A stretch of DNA of 64,000 bases, from contig NZ_JAQNDL010000003.1 in the NCBI RefSeq assembly GCF_028368995.1, positions 1,426,001 to 1,490,000 of the forward strand, read 5' to 3'. Shown piece by piece: positions 26,734-34,516 of this stretch. The notes beneath the pieces are model-generated. The model was not told the DNA's origin. It made no database searches and saw only the letters and a program-made list of their open reading frames with translations. This DNA is from Nannocystis bainbridge (GTDB lineage Bacteria > Myxococcota_A > Polyangia > Nannocystales > Nannocystaceae). A program made the translations under genes and the position numbers. The stretch's first letter is position 1. The number at the start of each line of letters is the position of its first letter.

Positions 26734-28140
26734 TTGCGCCGACTTAACCAGCCAGCCCCCCGGTGGGCTCTCCGCGGCCTCGTCGTCGCGGCGACGATCT
26801 GCATGGCCCTCTCGATCCGTCCCGCGCGCGCGGCCGGGGGGAACGCCACTGGCAGCCTGATCGGCAGCGTGCCGCGGACCGAGGACGGCGCGGGCATCAA
26901 GCTCGGCCCGCGATCGACGTTCCACCCCGGCTTCGCGCTGATGGTCGGCGGCGACAGCAACGTGTTCTGGAACCGCCGCGGCGACCACGGCGGCATTCGG
27001 CCTGCCGCCCTCGTCATGCCGGTCGCATGGCTCGGCATCGGCAACCGCGAGGTCCGCGACGGCGTGCTGCAGAGCGAGGTCGAGGCGCAGCAAGATCGCA
27101 AGATCGACTACAACATCCGCGTCACCGCCGGCTACCGCGCCTTCATGGCCCGCGCCGAGGAGATTCGTCGCCTCCCCCGCTTCAGCGTCGATCTCAACGC
27201 GCACCTCGTGATCGCCCCCGGGCGGCGCTTCAGCTTCAACATCACCGAGTTCTTCTCGCGCTTCGCCGACCCGCGCAACTACGACGCCGGCGTCGGCTAC
27301 AACTACAACCGCATCGACCACCGGCTCTCGCTCGGCTTCATCTATCGCCCGGGCGGCGGCCGCTTCAGCATCGGCGCCAACTACCTCAACGAGGTGTTGT
27401 TCTTCGAGGCCCCCGACGTCTACAGCGGCGACCGCTACATCCACGGCGCCGCCGCCGAGGTCAAGTGGCGCATCGCCCCGCGCTCGGCGCTGCTCGTCAA
27501 CTACTCGTTCGCCCACTCGTATTACTTCAGCTGCAACGCCAACACCGATCCCGACTGCAACGAGGACAACAACGCCCACCGCGTCTACCTCGGCTTTCGC
27601 GGCCAGATCGCCAGGCGCTGGACCCTCGACGCCATGGCCGGTTACGGCGCCGGCCTCTACTACGACGACGAGAACGGCCCCAACTTCCGCGGCTTCATCG
27701 GCGGCCTCCGGGCGGCCTACTACCCGACCCTGCGCACCCAGTTCTTCGCCCAGATCGATCGCCAGTTCAGCGACTCGCTGTTCGGCAACTACTTCCACGA
27801 CATCGCCGGCCGGATCGGCGGCCAGCACACCTTCCGCTGGAAGATGTACGCCGAGCTGAACTTCTCCGTCGTCGGTCGTCGCTACGCCGGCCTGCCGATC
27901 CCCGGGCGAGAGACCCGCATCCAGTCGTACGAGAACGCCCCCGGGTTCGTCCGCTCCGACACCCTCTTCGCCATCGGCGCCAGGGTGGAGCAGCCCTTCG
28001 GCCGCCTGTTCGTCGTCGGCGTCCGCTACGACATGATCGTCGACCGCACCGACTTCATCGCCCACTACGCCGGCGGTTTGACCGACTTCGGCGGCTTCTC
28101 CAAGCATATTGCCATGGTCCTCGGCGCCGTGAGATTCTAG
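26734..28140 (+). CDS. Outer-membrane beta-barrel protein, WzpX/BBP2-like
   Basis: This encodes 468 residues from TTG 26734, which gives a normal signal peptide (RRLNQPAPRWALRGLVVAATICMALS, cleavage near ARA-AG). The body is a series of amphipathic strands with alternating aromatic and Arg residues (RKIDYNIRVTAGYRAFMARAEE, FRWKMYAELNFSVVGRRY) and ends in strand-like HIAMVLGAVRF with terminal Phe, the barrel-assembly signal. It is followed after 18 bases by an OPX/Wza-like lipoprotein gene. In myxobacteria, barrels of the WzpX type (about 18 strands) act with short OPX proteins that lack their own outer-membrane helix. I infer the same role here. ATG 26803 is a less likely start. Confidence 0.82.
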   Translation: MRRLNQPAPRWALRGLVVAATICMALSIRPARAAGGNATGSLIGSVPRTEDGAGIKLGPRSTFHPGFALMVGGDSNVFWNRRGDHGGIRPAALVMPVAWLGIGNREVRDGVLQSEVEAQQDRKIDYNIRVTAGYRAFMARAEEIRRLPRFSVDLNAHLVIAPGRRFSFNITEFFSRFADPRNYDAGVGYNYNRIDHRLSLGFIYRPGGGRFSIGANYLNEVLFFEAPDVYSGDRYIHGAAAEVKWRIAPRSALLVNYSFAHSYYFSCNANTDPDCNEDNNAHRVYLGFRGQIARRWTLDAMAGYGAGLYYDDENGPNFRGFIGGLRAAYYPTLRTQFFAQIDRQFSDSLFGNYFHDIAGRIGGQHTFRWKMYAELNFSVVGRRYAGLPIPGRETRIQSYENAPGFVRSDTLFAIGARVEQPFGRLFVVGVRYDMIVDRTDFIAHYAGGLTDFGGFSKHIAMVLGAVRF

Positions 28141-28158
28141 CGGCTGCGGCGTCTGCTC

Positions 28159-28770
28159 ATGCCCGCACCTCCACGCAGCGGCCTCTCCTGGCTCGGCTCC
28201 GGCCTCGTTCTCTTGCTGTCCTTCGGGACAGCTTGTGATCGCCCGGTCCGCACCCATGCCCCGGTGATCGCCCCGAGCGCCGGCCTGCGCCCGGGCGACG
28301 AGCTCGACATCCGCGTGTTCGACGAGGACCGCTTCAACGGCACCTACGCGGTCGCCGAGGACGGCACGATCGATTTCCCGATGGTCGGCGGCGTCGCGGT
28401 CACCGGCCTCACCAAGGACGAGGTCGCCCGTCACATCGAGACCAAGCTCGCCGATGGTTACCTCAACCATCCGCACGTCGTGGTCCAGATCAAGGAGCGC
28501 GGCAACCGGGAGATCAGCATCCTCGGCCAGGTCAACGAGGCCGGCTCGCTCGGCTGGCGCGACGGCCTCACGCTCGTGCAGGCCGTCTCGCTGGCTGGCG
28601 GCCTGACCCCCTTCGCCGCCCCTGCGCGCGTCAAGCTGACCCGCCGCACCGGCCGCGGCGAAGAGACCGTGACCTTCGAGATCTCCCTCTCGGCGATCGT
28701 CGACGGCCGCGCCGAGGACCTGGTCTTACGGCCAGGTGACATCGTGTTCGTGCCTGAGACCCGGATGTAA
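28159..28770 (+). CDS. Polysaccharide export (OPX/Wza-like) lipoprotein
   Basis: This encodes 203 residues. Lipobox SFGTAC (Cys near 28). It carries the Poly_export motif LRPGDELDIRVFDEDRFNGTYAVAEDGTIDFPMVGGVAVTGLT, then one SLBB-type segment (ISILGQVNEAGSLGWRDGLTLVQAVSLAGGLTPFA) and the closing LRPGDIVFVPE. It stops there, with no C-terminal amphipathic helix for crossing the outer membrane, so it must rely on a separate barrel, presumably the upstream gene product. The lipobox codons lie inside a perfect palindrome (28215-28232). Confidence 0.92.
   Translation: MPAPPRSGLSWLGSGLVLLLSFGTACDRPVRTHAPVIAPSAGLRPGDELDIRVFDEDRFNGTYAVAEDGTIDFPMVGGVAVTGLTKDEVARHIETKLADGYLNHPHVVVQIKERGNREISILGQVNEAGSLGWRDGLTLVQAVSLAGGLTPFAAPARVKLTRRTGRGEETVTFEISLSAIVDGRAEDLVLRPGDIVFVPETRM
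28215..28232 (+). repeat. Palindrome inside the OPX signal peptide
   Basis: GCTGTCC (28215-28221), loop TTCG, GGACAGC (28226-28232). It encodes LSFGT at the end of the lipoprotein signal sequence. Confidence 0.85.
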
Positions 28771-28780
28771 GCGAGGCCCC

Positions 28781-29383
28781 GTGAACCCTGTGCGCACCGC
28801 CCGTGTCGAGCGAGCCACCCGCGAGACCCAGATCACCGTCGATCTGACCCTCCCGTGCGACGGGCCCGCGCACCACAACATCGACACCCCGGTGCCGTTC
28901 CTCTCGCACATGCTCGAGGCGCTCGCGCGTCACGGCGCGATGCAGCTCGAGGTCCTGGCCCGCGGCGACACCCACATCGACGACCACCACACCGTCGAGG
29001 ACATCGGCCTCGTGCTCGGCAGCGCGTTCGACCGGGCTCTCGGCCCGCGGCTCGGCATCTTCCGCTACGGCCACTTCTCGCTGTGCATGGACGAGGTCCT
29101 GGTCGACGTCGCCCTCGACCTCGGCGGCCGCCCCTACCTCGTCTACGACCTGCCGGGCGTGGCCGGCAAGCGCGTCGGCAGCTTCGACTGCGACCTCGTG
29201 CGCGAGTTCTTCCAGGCCTTCGCCGTCCAGGCGCGAATGAACCTGCATGTCCATCAGCGCGAAGGTGGCAACGCCCACCACCTCGTCGAGGCCAGCTTCA
29301 AGGGCCTCGCCCGCGCGCTGCGTCAGGCCTGCGCCCCCGATCCATACGTCGGCGTGCCCTCGACCAAGGGCACGCTCGGCTGA
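28781..29383 (+). CDS. hisB: Imidazoleglycerol-phosphate dehydratase
   Basis: This encodes 200 residues, a monofunctional HisB. Start GTG 28781 gives VNPVRTARVERATRETQITVDL, the usual N-terminus. Metal-binding motifs are present: DTPVPFLSHMLEALARHG, DTHIDDHHTVEDIGLVLG, and the second pair NLHVHQREGGNAHHLVEASFKGLARAL. It acts in step 7 of histidine synthesis. It begins 10 bases after the OPX gene, so it is cotranscribed with the polysaccharide export pair, far from hisDC at 7.1-9.5 kb. Confidence 0.95.
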   Translation: MNPVRTARVERATRETQITVDLTLPCDGPAHHNIDTPVPFLSHMLEALARHGAMQLEVLARGDTHIDDHHTVEDIGLVLGSAFDRALGPRLGIFRYGHFSLCMDEVLVDVALDLGGRPYLVYDLPGVAGKRVGSFDCDLVREFFQAFAVQARMNLHVHQREGGNAHHLVEASFKGLARALRQACAPDPYVGVPSTKGTLG

Positions 29384-29479
29384 CGCAGCTGCCACTCGCT
29401 CGGCGGGCGCGCGCTCACCCGGTCGCGTCCTCGCAACCATCGCCGCGGCGCGGATGACCCGCGGCCGCAGCACGCCCCG

Positions 29480-30010
29480 TTAATTCTTGCTCATCTGCGT
29501 CTTCTTGCTGCGGGCCTCGCCCTTCTTCTCGAACCCTGCCGCCAGGCAATCGCCGGGTGAGCCCGCCTTGGCGCAGGCGTCGGTCAGCGCCGCCTTGCAG
29601 GCCTCTTCGCTGCTGACCGCGGAGGACGCCTCGCCGTCGACCATCGGCGCGATCGCCACCAGCGTCAGCGTCGTCGAGTGGGCCGTCGGACCGCCGCCGC
29701 TGGCCGACATCGACGACTTCGTCATCGACCACTTCGACTCGTCGCGGCAGGAAGGGCGCTCGGCCTCCGGCAGCTTGGCGCACACGTCCGTCCACGCCGC
29801 CTCGTCGGCCTTGGCCGGGTCCTCGCCGTTGCCCTTGCCCGAGAACTCGCTGGCCTTGTTCGCCACCTGAATGCTGCAGCGGTACTCCGTCTTCGGGCCC
29901 TGCGGCTGGCTCGGCGCCGGCTCGCTGCCGCTGCCGCCGCCGCAGGCCGCGAGGCAGGCCGCCAGCCCCAGCACGGGCGCCATCGGGGTGCTCTTGCGCT
30001 CTTCTCGCAT
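29480..30010 (-). CDS. Small lipoprotein, unknown
   Basis: This encodes 176 residues from ATG 30010. Lipobox LAAC follows a short hydrophobic core (MAPVLGLAACLAACGGG). The mature part starts with Gly/Ser/Pro linker, then TEYRCSIQVANKASEFSGKGNGEDPAKADEAAW and two further Cys-containing helical segments (EEACKAALTDACAKAGSPGDC). It is divergent from pccB with 62 bases between the starts. No family recognised. Confidence 0.75.
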   Translation of the reverse strand: MREERKSTPMAPVLGLAACLAACGGGSGSEPAPSQPQGPKTEYRCSIQVANKASEFSGKGNGEDPAKADEAAWTDVCAKLPEAERPSCRDESKWSMTKSSMSASGGGPTAHSTTLTLVAIAPMVDGEASSAVSSEEACKAALTDACAKAGSPGDCLAAGFEKKGEARSKKTQMSKN

Positions 30011-30072
30011 GCTGCGCCCATAGCACATCTGCGCGCGAGCCCGCCGCGATTCCTGCTATTTTCCGCCCCGTC

Positions 30073-31698
30073 ATGTCCGACGCACCCAAGCGCCCGAGCA
30101 CTCCCGACCCGCGCGCAGCCCTCGAACAACGCGAGCGGCTCGCCGACAGCTACGCCGGTCCGAACCTCGTGGCCGGCGGCGAAAAGGACCTCGCGGTGGC
30201 CGAGAAGGGCGCCGCCACGGCCGTCGAGCGCTTGCACAAGAGCGGCCGTCAGACCGCCCACGAGCGCATCGAGCTGCTCCTCGACCCCGGCAGCTTCGTC
30301 GAGCTCGACCGCTTCGTCACCCACCAGTGCCCCGACTTCGACATGCCGGGCAAGAAGGTCTACGGCGACGGCGTCGTCACCGGCCACGGCACCGTCGAGG
30401 GCCGCCCGGTGTTCGTGTTCGCCCAGCAGGCACCTGTCTTTGGGGGCAGCCTCGGCTGGGCCCACGCCATGAAGATCTGCAAGGTCATGGACATGGCCAC
30501 CACCGTCGGCGCGCCGGTCATCGGCCTCAACGACAGCGGCGGCGCGCGGATCCAGGAGGGCGTCGCCTCGCTGGCCGGCTACGCCGAGATCTTCAAGCGC
30601 AACGTGCTCGCGTCGGGCGTGGTCCCGCAGCTGTCGCTCATCCTCGGCCCGTGCGCCGGCGGGGCCGTGTACTCGCCCGCGCTCACCGACCTCGTCCTCA
30701 TGGTCGAGGAGAGCTCGTACATGTTCATCACCGGGCCCGACGTCATCAAGACCGTCACCCACGAAGAGGTCACCAAGGAGGCGCTCGGCGGCGCCGCCAC
30801 GCACAACGAGAAGAGCGGCGTGGCCCACTTCGCCTGCCCGAGCGAGGCCGCCGCCGCCGCGATGACGCGCGAGCTGCTCGGCTACCTGCCCTCCAACAAC
30901 ATGGAGGACCCGCCGCACCGCCCGACCACCGACGACCCGGCCCGCGCCACCCCCGAGCTGGCCGACTTCGTCCCCGTCGACGCCTCGCGCCCCTACGACA
31001 TCCGCACCATCATCCGCGCCGTCGCCGACGACGGCGCCTTCCTCGAGGTGCAGGAGCACTTCGCCCGCAACATGGTGATCGGCTTCTGCCGCATCGACGG
31101 CCGCAGCGTCGGCGTCGTCGCCAACCAGCCGCTCGTGCTCGCCGGCTGCCTCGACATCAACGCGTCGATCAAGGCGGCCCGGTTCGTCCGCATGTGCGAC
31201 GCCTTCAACATCCCGCTGTGGACCCTCGTCGACGTCCCAGGCTTCCTGCCCGGCACCGACCAGGAGTTCGGCGGCATCATCCGCCACGGCGCCAAGCTGC
31301 TCTACGCGTTCGTCGAGGCGACCGTCCCCAAGGTCACCCTCGTCACCCGCAAGGCCTACGGCGGCGCCTACGACGTCATGGCGAGCAAGCACATCCGCGC
31401 CGACGTGAACCTCGCCTACCCGACCGCCGAGATCGCCGTCATGGGCGCCGAGGGGGCCGTCAACATCATCTACCGCCGCGACCTCGTCGAGGCCAAGAAC
31501 CCCGCGGCCCAGCGCACCGAGCTGCTGAACAACTACCGCGACCTGTTCGCCAACCCGTACAAGGCCGCCGAGCTCGGCTTCATCGACCAGGTGATCCTGC
31601 CCGAGGACACCCGCCGCCACGTCTCCCGCGCCTTCGCCCTGCTGAAGAACAAGCGCCAGGAGAACCCGCGCCGCAAGCACGGCAACATCCCGCTGTGA
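30073..31698 (+). CDS. pccB: Propionyl-CoA carboxylase beta subunit (carboxyltransferase)
   Basis: This encodes 541 residues, the normal length. It transfers carboxyl from biotin to propionyl-CoA or another acyl-CoA. Motifs: GDGVVTGHGTVEGRPVFVFAQQAPVFGGSLGWAHA, IGLNDSGGARIQEGV (oxyanion hole), ILGPCAGGAVYSPALTD, VDVPGFLPGTDQEFGGIIRHGAKLLYA, KAYGGAYDVM, and the closing RKHGNIPL. It needs a biotinylated alpha subunit, not found here. In myxobacteria this activity feeds methylmalonyl-CoA for odd/branched lipids and polyketides. AccD-type acetyl-CoA specificity cannot be ruled out from sequence. Confidence 0.92.
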   Translation: MSDAPKRPSTPDPRAALEQRERLADSYAGPNLVAGGEKDLAVAEKGAATAVERLHKSGRQTAHERIELLLDPGSFVELDRFVTHQCPDFDMPGKKVYGDGVVTGHGTVEGRPVFVFAQQAPVFGGSLGWAHAMKICKVMDMATTVGAPVIGLNDSGGARIQEGVASLAGYAEIFKRNVLASGVVPQLSLILGPCAGGAVYSPALTDLVLMVEESSYMFITGPDVIKTVTHEEVTKEALGGAATHNEKSGVAHFACPSEAAAAAMTRELLGYLPSNNMEDPPHRPTTDDPARATPELADFVPVDASRPYDIRTIIRAVADDGAFLEVQEHFARNMVIGFCRIDGRSVGVVANQPLVLAGCLDINASIKAARFVRMCDAFNIPLWTLVDVPGFLPGTDQEFGGIIRHGAKLLYAFVEATVPKVTLVTRKAYGGAYDVMASKHIRADVNLAYPTAEIAVMGAEGAVNIIYRRDLVEAKNPAAQRTELLNNYRDLFANPYKAAELGFIDQVILPEDTRRHVSRAFALLKNKRQENPRRKHGNIPL

Positions 31699-32154
31699 AT
31701 CGCACCGCCTGTCCCCAGGGACAGGCTCACCGCGAGCACCGTGCCCGCGCAACTCGGGGCGGGCTCGCCCGCGCGAACGACGAGCGCATCGTGCGTCGCG
31801 GCCTCCGAGCGAGCCGCCTCGGCCCGCGTGGCCATCGAGCGCATCCTGATCGCCCCGCATCGCGCAAGGCGCTCGCCTCGGCCCACGCAGACGCCGATCG
31901 CGTCGCTGCCCGTGACCCGCGAGCGCATCACGCGACCGCGCCACGCGCGTCGGCAGGGGATCGTCCTGCGCGCGCTCGCCCGACCCTCCATAGCGACTCG
32001 CCGAGCAGCACCCGCGCCAAGGCTCGCGCCCCCGCGAGCGAGCGAGCGCGCCAATCGTGCCCACGAGGCCGCCCCGGGCCAAGCGCCGCTCGCGTCCACG
32101 GCCACCTGCCCGGGCCTGAACCCGCGTCGCCGCAAAATGTGTCAAGCTCTCCGC
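31699..32154. other. Intergenic region with one palindrome, no gene seen
   Basis: GCCTGTCCC (31707-31715) pairs with GGGACAGGC (31718-31726) right after pccB, a possible terminator without T run. The rest is GCTCGC/GAGCGCATC-rich DNA similar to 575-1020. No frame is convincing. Confidence 0.5.
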
Positions 32155-32562
32155 ATGTCCCCGCCCCGCGCCGTCCTCGCCCTCGCGCTCGTCAGCGCGT
32201 GCGCACAGGCCGGCCCGAGCTCGCGGACCCTGCACTACATCGACAAGACCCTCGTCACCAGCGCCCCGGTCGACCACCGCGCCTACGGGGCGTACATGCA
32301 GGCCCGGATCGCCCTCGCCGCCGAGCCGCCCGACCTGGCCCGCGCGCTGCAGCAGATCGACCTCGCGCTCCGCTACGACCGCGACGACCCGCACCTCTGG
32401 ACGACGCGCGGGGAGATCGAGCTCCGCCTCGGCGACGTCGAAGCCGCCCGCCGCAGCAGCGCCCGCGCCCTCGCGTACGGCCCCAAGTATCCGCCCGCGC
32501 TCCAGCTCGCCGCCGATCTCCAGCTCCCCGGCGGCCGCCAGGTCGCCGAAGCCCGCCGCTAG
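32155..32562 (+). CDS. Small TPR-containing lipoprotein
   Basis: This encodes 135 residues from ATG 32155 (MSPPRAVLALALVSAC, lipobox VSAC); an in-frame ATG at 32137 adds six residues. The mature chain contains about two TPR-like helical pairs: HRAYGAYMQARIALAAEPPDLARALQQIDLALRYDRDDPHLWTTRGEIELRLGDVEAARRSSARALAYGPKY. TPR lipoproteins serve as assembly platforms, but no partner is visible. It is followed by a cluster of GGACATGTCC repeats. Confidence 0.78.
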   Translation: MSPPRAVLALALVSACAQAGPSSRTLHYIDKTLVTSAPVDHRAYGAYMQARIALAAEPPDLARALQQIDLALRYDRDDPHLWTTRGEIELRLGDVEAARRSSARALAYGPKYPPALQLAADLQLPGGRQVAEARR

Positions 32563-32590
32563 TCTTCTTCCCCGTTCTTAAAAGGAAGAG

Positions 32591-32656
32591 ACATGTCCTC
32601 TGCGACATGCTTCCGAGGACATGCTCATCGGGACATGTCCTCGTGAGCATGTCCTG
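32591..32656. repeat. GGACATGTCC-family cluster between convergent genes
   Basis: Five or more units (GACATGTCC, GACATGC, GGACATGC, GGGACATGTCC, GCATGTCC) in 66 bases. The cluster runs into the 3' end of the HvfC-like gene and encodes its last residues. Confidence 0.8.
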
Positions 32657-33335
32657 ATCGCGCCCCGACGAAGATCCCCGCCGCCAGCAGATCCTCCACC
32701 ACCTCGTCCGCGCCCCACGGCTCCGGCGCGCCGGCCAGCGCCGCCTCGATCGCCGCCAGCTCCTCGTCGATCGGCGTCGCCCGGCAGGCGTCGAGCTCGC
32801 CGTCTCGCCACACCACCGTCGCCGTCTCGCCGCGCACAGGCTCGGCCGCCCACGCCTCCTCGCCGAGCCAAGCCGCCACGTCCCACGACCCGCGCAGCAC
32901 CACCACCGACCTCGCCGCTCGCAGCGGCCCCTCCGCGCTGTCGCGCGGGTCATCCGGCCCGCTCTCGGCCCGCCACGTCGCCCACTCGAGCGCCGCCAGC
33001 TCCCCGAGCCACGCTGGCGACCCCGCCTGCCGGGCCACGAACTCGCCGAACCCCGCGGCGTTCTCGTTGAGCTCGAAGCTCTGCGCCGGCCGCTCGTGGA
33101 AATAAGCCTCGACCCACGCCGCCCACCGCGCCTCGCCCACGCGCACCATCACGGCCTCCCGCGTGCCCGCGTGGATGACGTCGATCGCGTCGCGCCGCAG
33201 CTTGCGGCACATCTCCGCGTACACCTGCAGCCCCTCGGCTGCCCCCTCGATCGCCAGCGACTTCGCCACCGTCGCCGCGTCCGCCGTCCCCTCGATCAGC
33301 GGCTGCAGCGTCGAGAACAAGCCCGCCAGCCGCAT
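32625..33335 (-). CDS. HvfC/BufC-like partner protein of the MNIO enzyme (DUF2063 type)
   Basis: This encodes 236 residues. ATG 33335 overlaps the MNIO stop (ATGA). The N-terminal 130 residues follow the HvfC/BufC pattern: RLAGLFSTLQPLIEG, GLQVYAEMCRKLRRDAIDVIHAGTREAVMVRVGEARWAAWVEAYFHERPAQS, LNENAAGFGEFV, and GELAALEWATWRAE. A C-terminal alpha/beta domain follows. In characterised systems such partners bind the precursor and present it to the MNIO enzyme. The last eight residues (HAHEDMSR) are read from the GGACATGTCC repeat cluster, so the C-terminus seems to have been extended or replaced by repeat sequence. Confidence 0.87.
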   Translation of the reverse strand: MRLAGLFSTLQPLIEGTADAATVAKSLAIEGAAEGLQVYAEMCRKLRRDAIDVIHAGTREAVMVRVGEARWAAWVEAYFHERPAQSFELNENAAGFGEFVARQAGSPAWLGELAALEWATWRAESGPDDPRDSAEGPLRAARSVVVLRGSWDVAAWLGEEAWAAEPVRGETATVVWRDGELDACRATPIDEELAAIEAALAGAPEPWGADEVVEDLLAAGIFVGARSGHAHEDMSR

Positions 33336-34159
33336 CACAGCCCCTCCAGCGCCAGCGCCGACTCGCGGCGGGCCCGCGCCACCTCGGCCAGCAGCACCTC
33401 GACCGGCGGAAGATCGGTCTCCCACTCGACGATCGTCGGGATCGCCCGCCCCGCCTTGCGGATCGTCCAGCGATACAGCGACCACACCGCCTCCGGCACC
33501 GGCCCCGTGTGATCGTCGATCAGCAGCGACCCGCGCGGCCGATGCCCCGCCACGTGGATCTCCCGCACCCGCGCCAGCGGCAGCGCGTCCACATAGGCCT
33601 CCGGCGCCAGCCCGTGGTTGTGCGCATTGACGAGGACATTGCCGATGTCGAGCAGCAGCCCGCAGTCGGCCTCCTCGATCACCGTTCGCACGAACACCGG
33701 CTCCGCCAGCGCGTCGTCGGGCAGGCGCGCGTACGTGGCCACGTTCTCGAGCACCAGCTCTCGGCCGAGCCGCGCCTGTACCGCCTGCACCCGCCCCACC
33801 ACGTGCGCCGCCGCCTCCTCGCTGTGCGGCAACGGCAGGAGCGCGTGCGTGTAGCCGCCGCCGATCCGCCCGAAGCACAGGTGGTCGCTCCACCACTCGA
33901 GACCCAGCCCCGCGACCGCGCGGAGGAGCTCGTCGTCGAGCGGTTCGGGCCCGCCGACCGACAGCGAGATGCTGTGACCGACAGCGGGCCAGCGCTCGCG
34001 ACACGCGTCGAAGATCCGCCGCCGCCGCCCGCCGAAGCGGGCCCAGTTCTCCGGCATCACCTCGATGAAGTCGAGCGCCGGCTCGGCGGCCAGCAGCGCC
34101 TCTGCATATTCGTGCAGCAGCAACACCCCGACCCCGCCGTCCGCGATCGTCCCTTTCAT
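33335..34159 (-). CDS. MNIO-family (DUF692) multinuclear iron oxidative enzyme
   Basis: This encodes 274 residues. It is a TIM-barrel enzyme of the MbnB/TglH/BufB family that modifies cysteine-containing ribosomal peptides using two or three iron ions. Characteristic segments are LDFIEVMPENWARFGG, WPAVGHSISLSVGG, WWSDHLCFGRIGG, LVLENVATYARLP, CGLLLDIGNVLVNAHNHG, VREIHVAGHRP, LLIDDHTGPVP and TIVEWETDLPP. The metal ligands expected in EN, DIGN, NAHNH, HVAGH and DDHTG are all present. ATG 34159 is preferred to 34180 because GGTGAG lies about eight bases upstream. It lies between the short precursor gene and the HvfC-like gene. Confidence 0.93.
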   Translation of the reverse strand: MKGTIADGGVGVLLLHEYAEALLAAEPALDFIEVMPENWARFGGRRRRIFDACRERWPAVGHSISLSVGGPEPLDDELLRAVAGLGLEWWSDHLCFGRIGGGYTHALLPLPHSEEAAAHVVGRVQAVQARLGRELVLENVATYARLPDDALAEPVFVRTVIEEADCGLLLDIGNVLVNAHNHGLAPEAYVDALPLARVREIHVAGHRPRGSLLIDDHTGPVPEAVWSLYRWTIRKAGRAIPTIVEWETDLPPVEVLLAEVARARRESALALEGL

Positions 34160-34228
34160 CGCAGTCTCACCAATGCCCATACCGCGAGCCGAGCCCGCGA
34201 CAGCCAACAATCCGGGGTGGGTTCAATC

Positions 34229-34272
34229 GGCCCTCCTCGCCCGCAGCGAGCCGCCCAGGCGCGAGGAGGGCC
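34229..34272 (-). terminator. Perfect hairpin between precursor and MNIO genes (candidate attenuator)
   Basis: GGCCCTCCTCGC (34229-34240) pairs perfectly with GCGAGGAGGGCC (34261-34272). The 20-base loop and lack of a T run suggest partial termination or 3' protection. Such hairpins commonly raise precursor over enzyme expression in peptide clusters. Confidence 0.65.
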
Positions 34273-34324
34273 CGTATTTCCCCGGCGCGCCGATGCGGCC
34301 CGCCGGGCGCGAACCGGCGCGGCG

Positions 34325-34399
34325 CTAGCCCTTGCAGCTGCCCGCGCGCACGTTCGTCTTGACCTTCACCCCACCCTTGACACCCTTTTTCTTCTGCAT
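34325..34399 (-). CDS. Short precursor peptide of the MNIO cluster
   Basis: This encodes 24 residues: Lys-rich 1-10 (MQKKKGVKGG), 11-20 (VKVKTNVRAG), 21-24 (SCKG). The only cysteine is Cys22. Start ATG 34399 has a near-perfect Shine-Dalgarno CAGGAGG at 34407-34413, seven bases upstream, the best in this region. The stop TAG is at 34325-34327. It is too short for usual gene calling. MNIO enzymes modify cysteine or adjacent residues of peptides encoded next to them, so this is the expected substrate. Base use (AAG-rich, lower GC than neighbours) also sets it apart. No export leader is visible. Confidence 0.8.
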   Translation of the reverse strand: MQKKKGVKGGVKVKTNVRAGSCKG

Positions 34400-34516
34400 T
34401 CAAAAGCCTCCTGTAAAAGCCATTTTTAAAGCTAGCCGAGCCCCTCCGCACCGTCAAGGCGCGCCGGCGCACGATTCACGGCCGCATCCGCGCCGCGGCT
34501 GGTATCGTCATAGTCG

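Noticed and set aside
30430..30450. CCTGTC-TTTGG-GGGCAG in pccB as another intragenic palindrome
   Set aside because: It encodes PVFGGS, which matches the conserved VFGGSL motif of carboxyltransferases, so the DNA match is likely coincidental.
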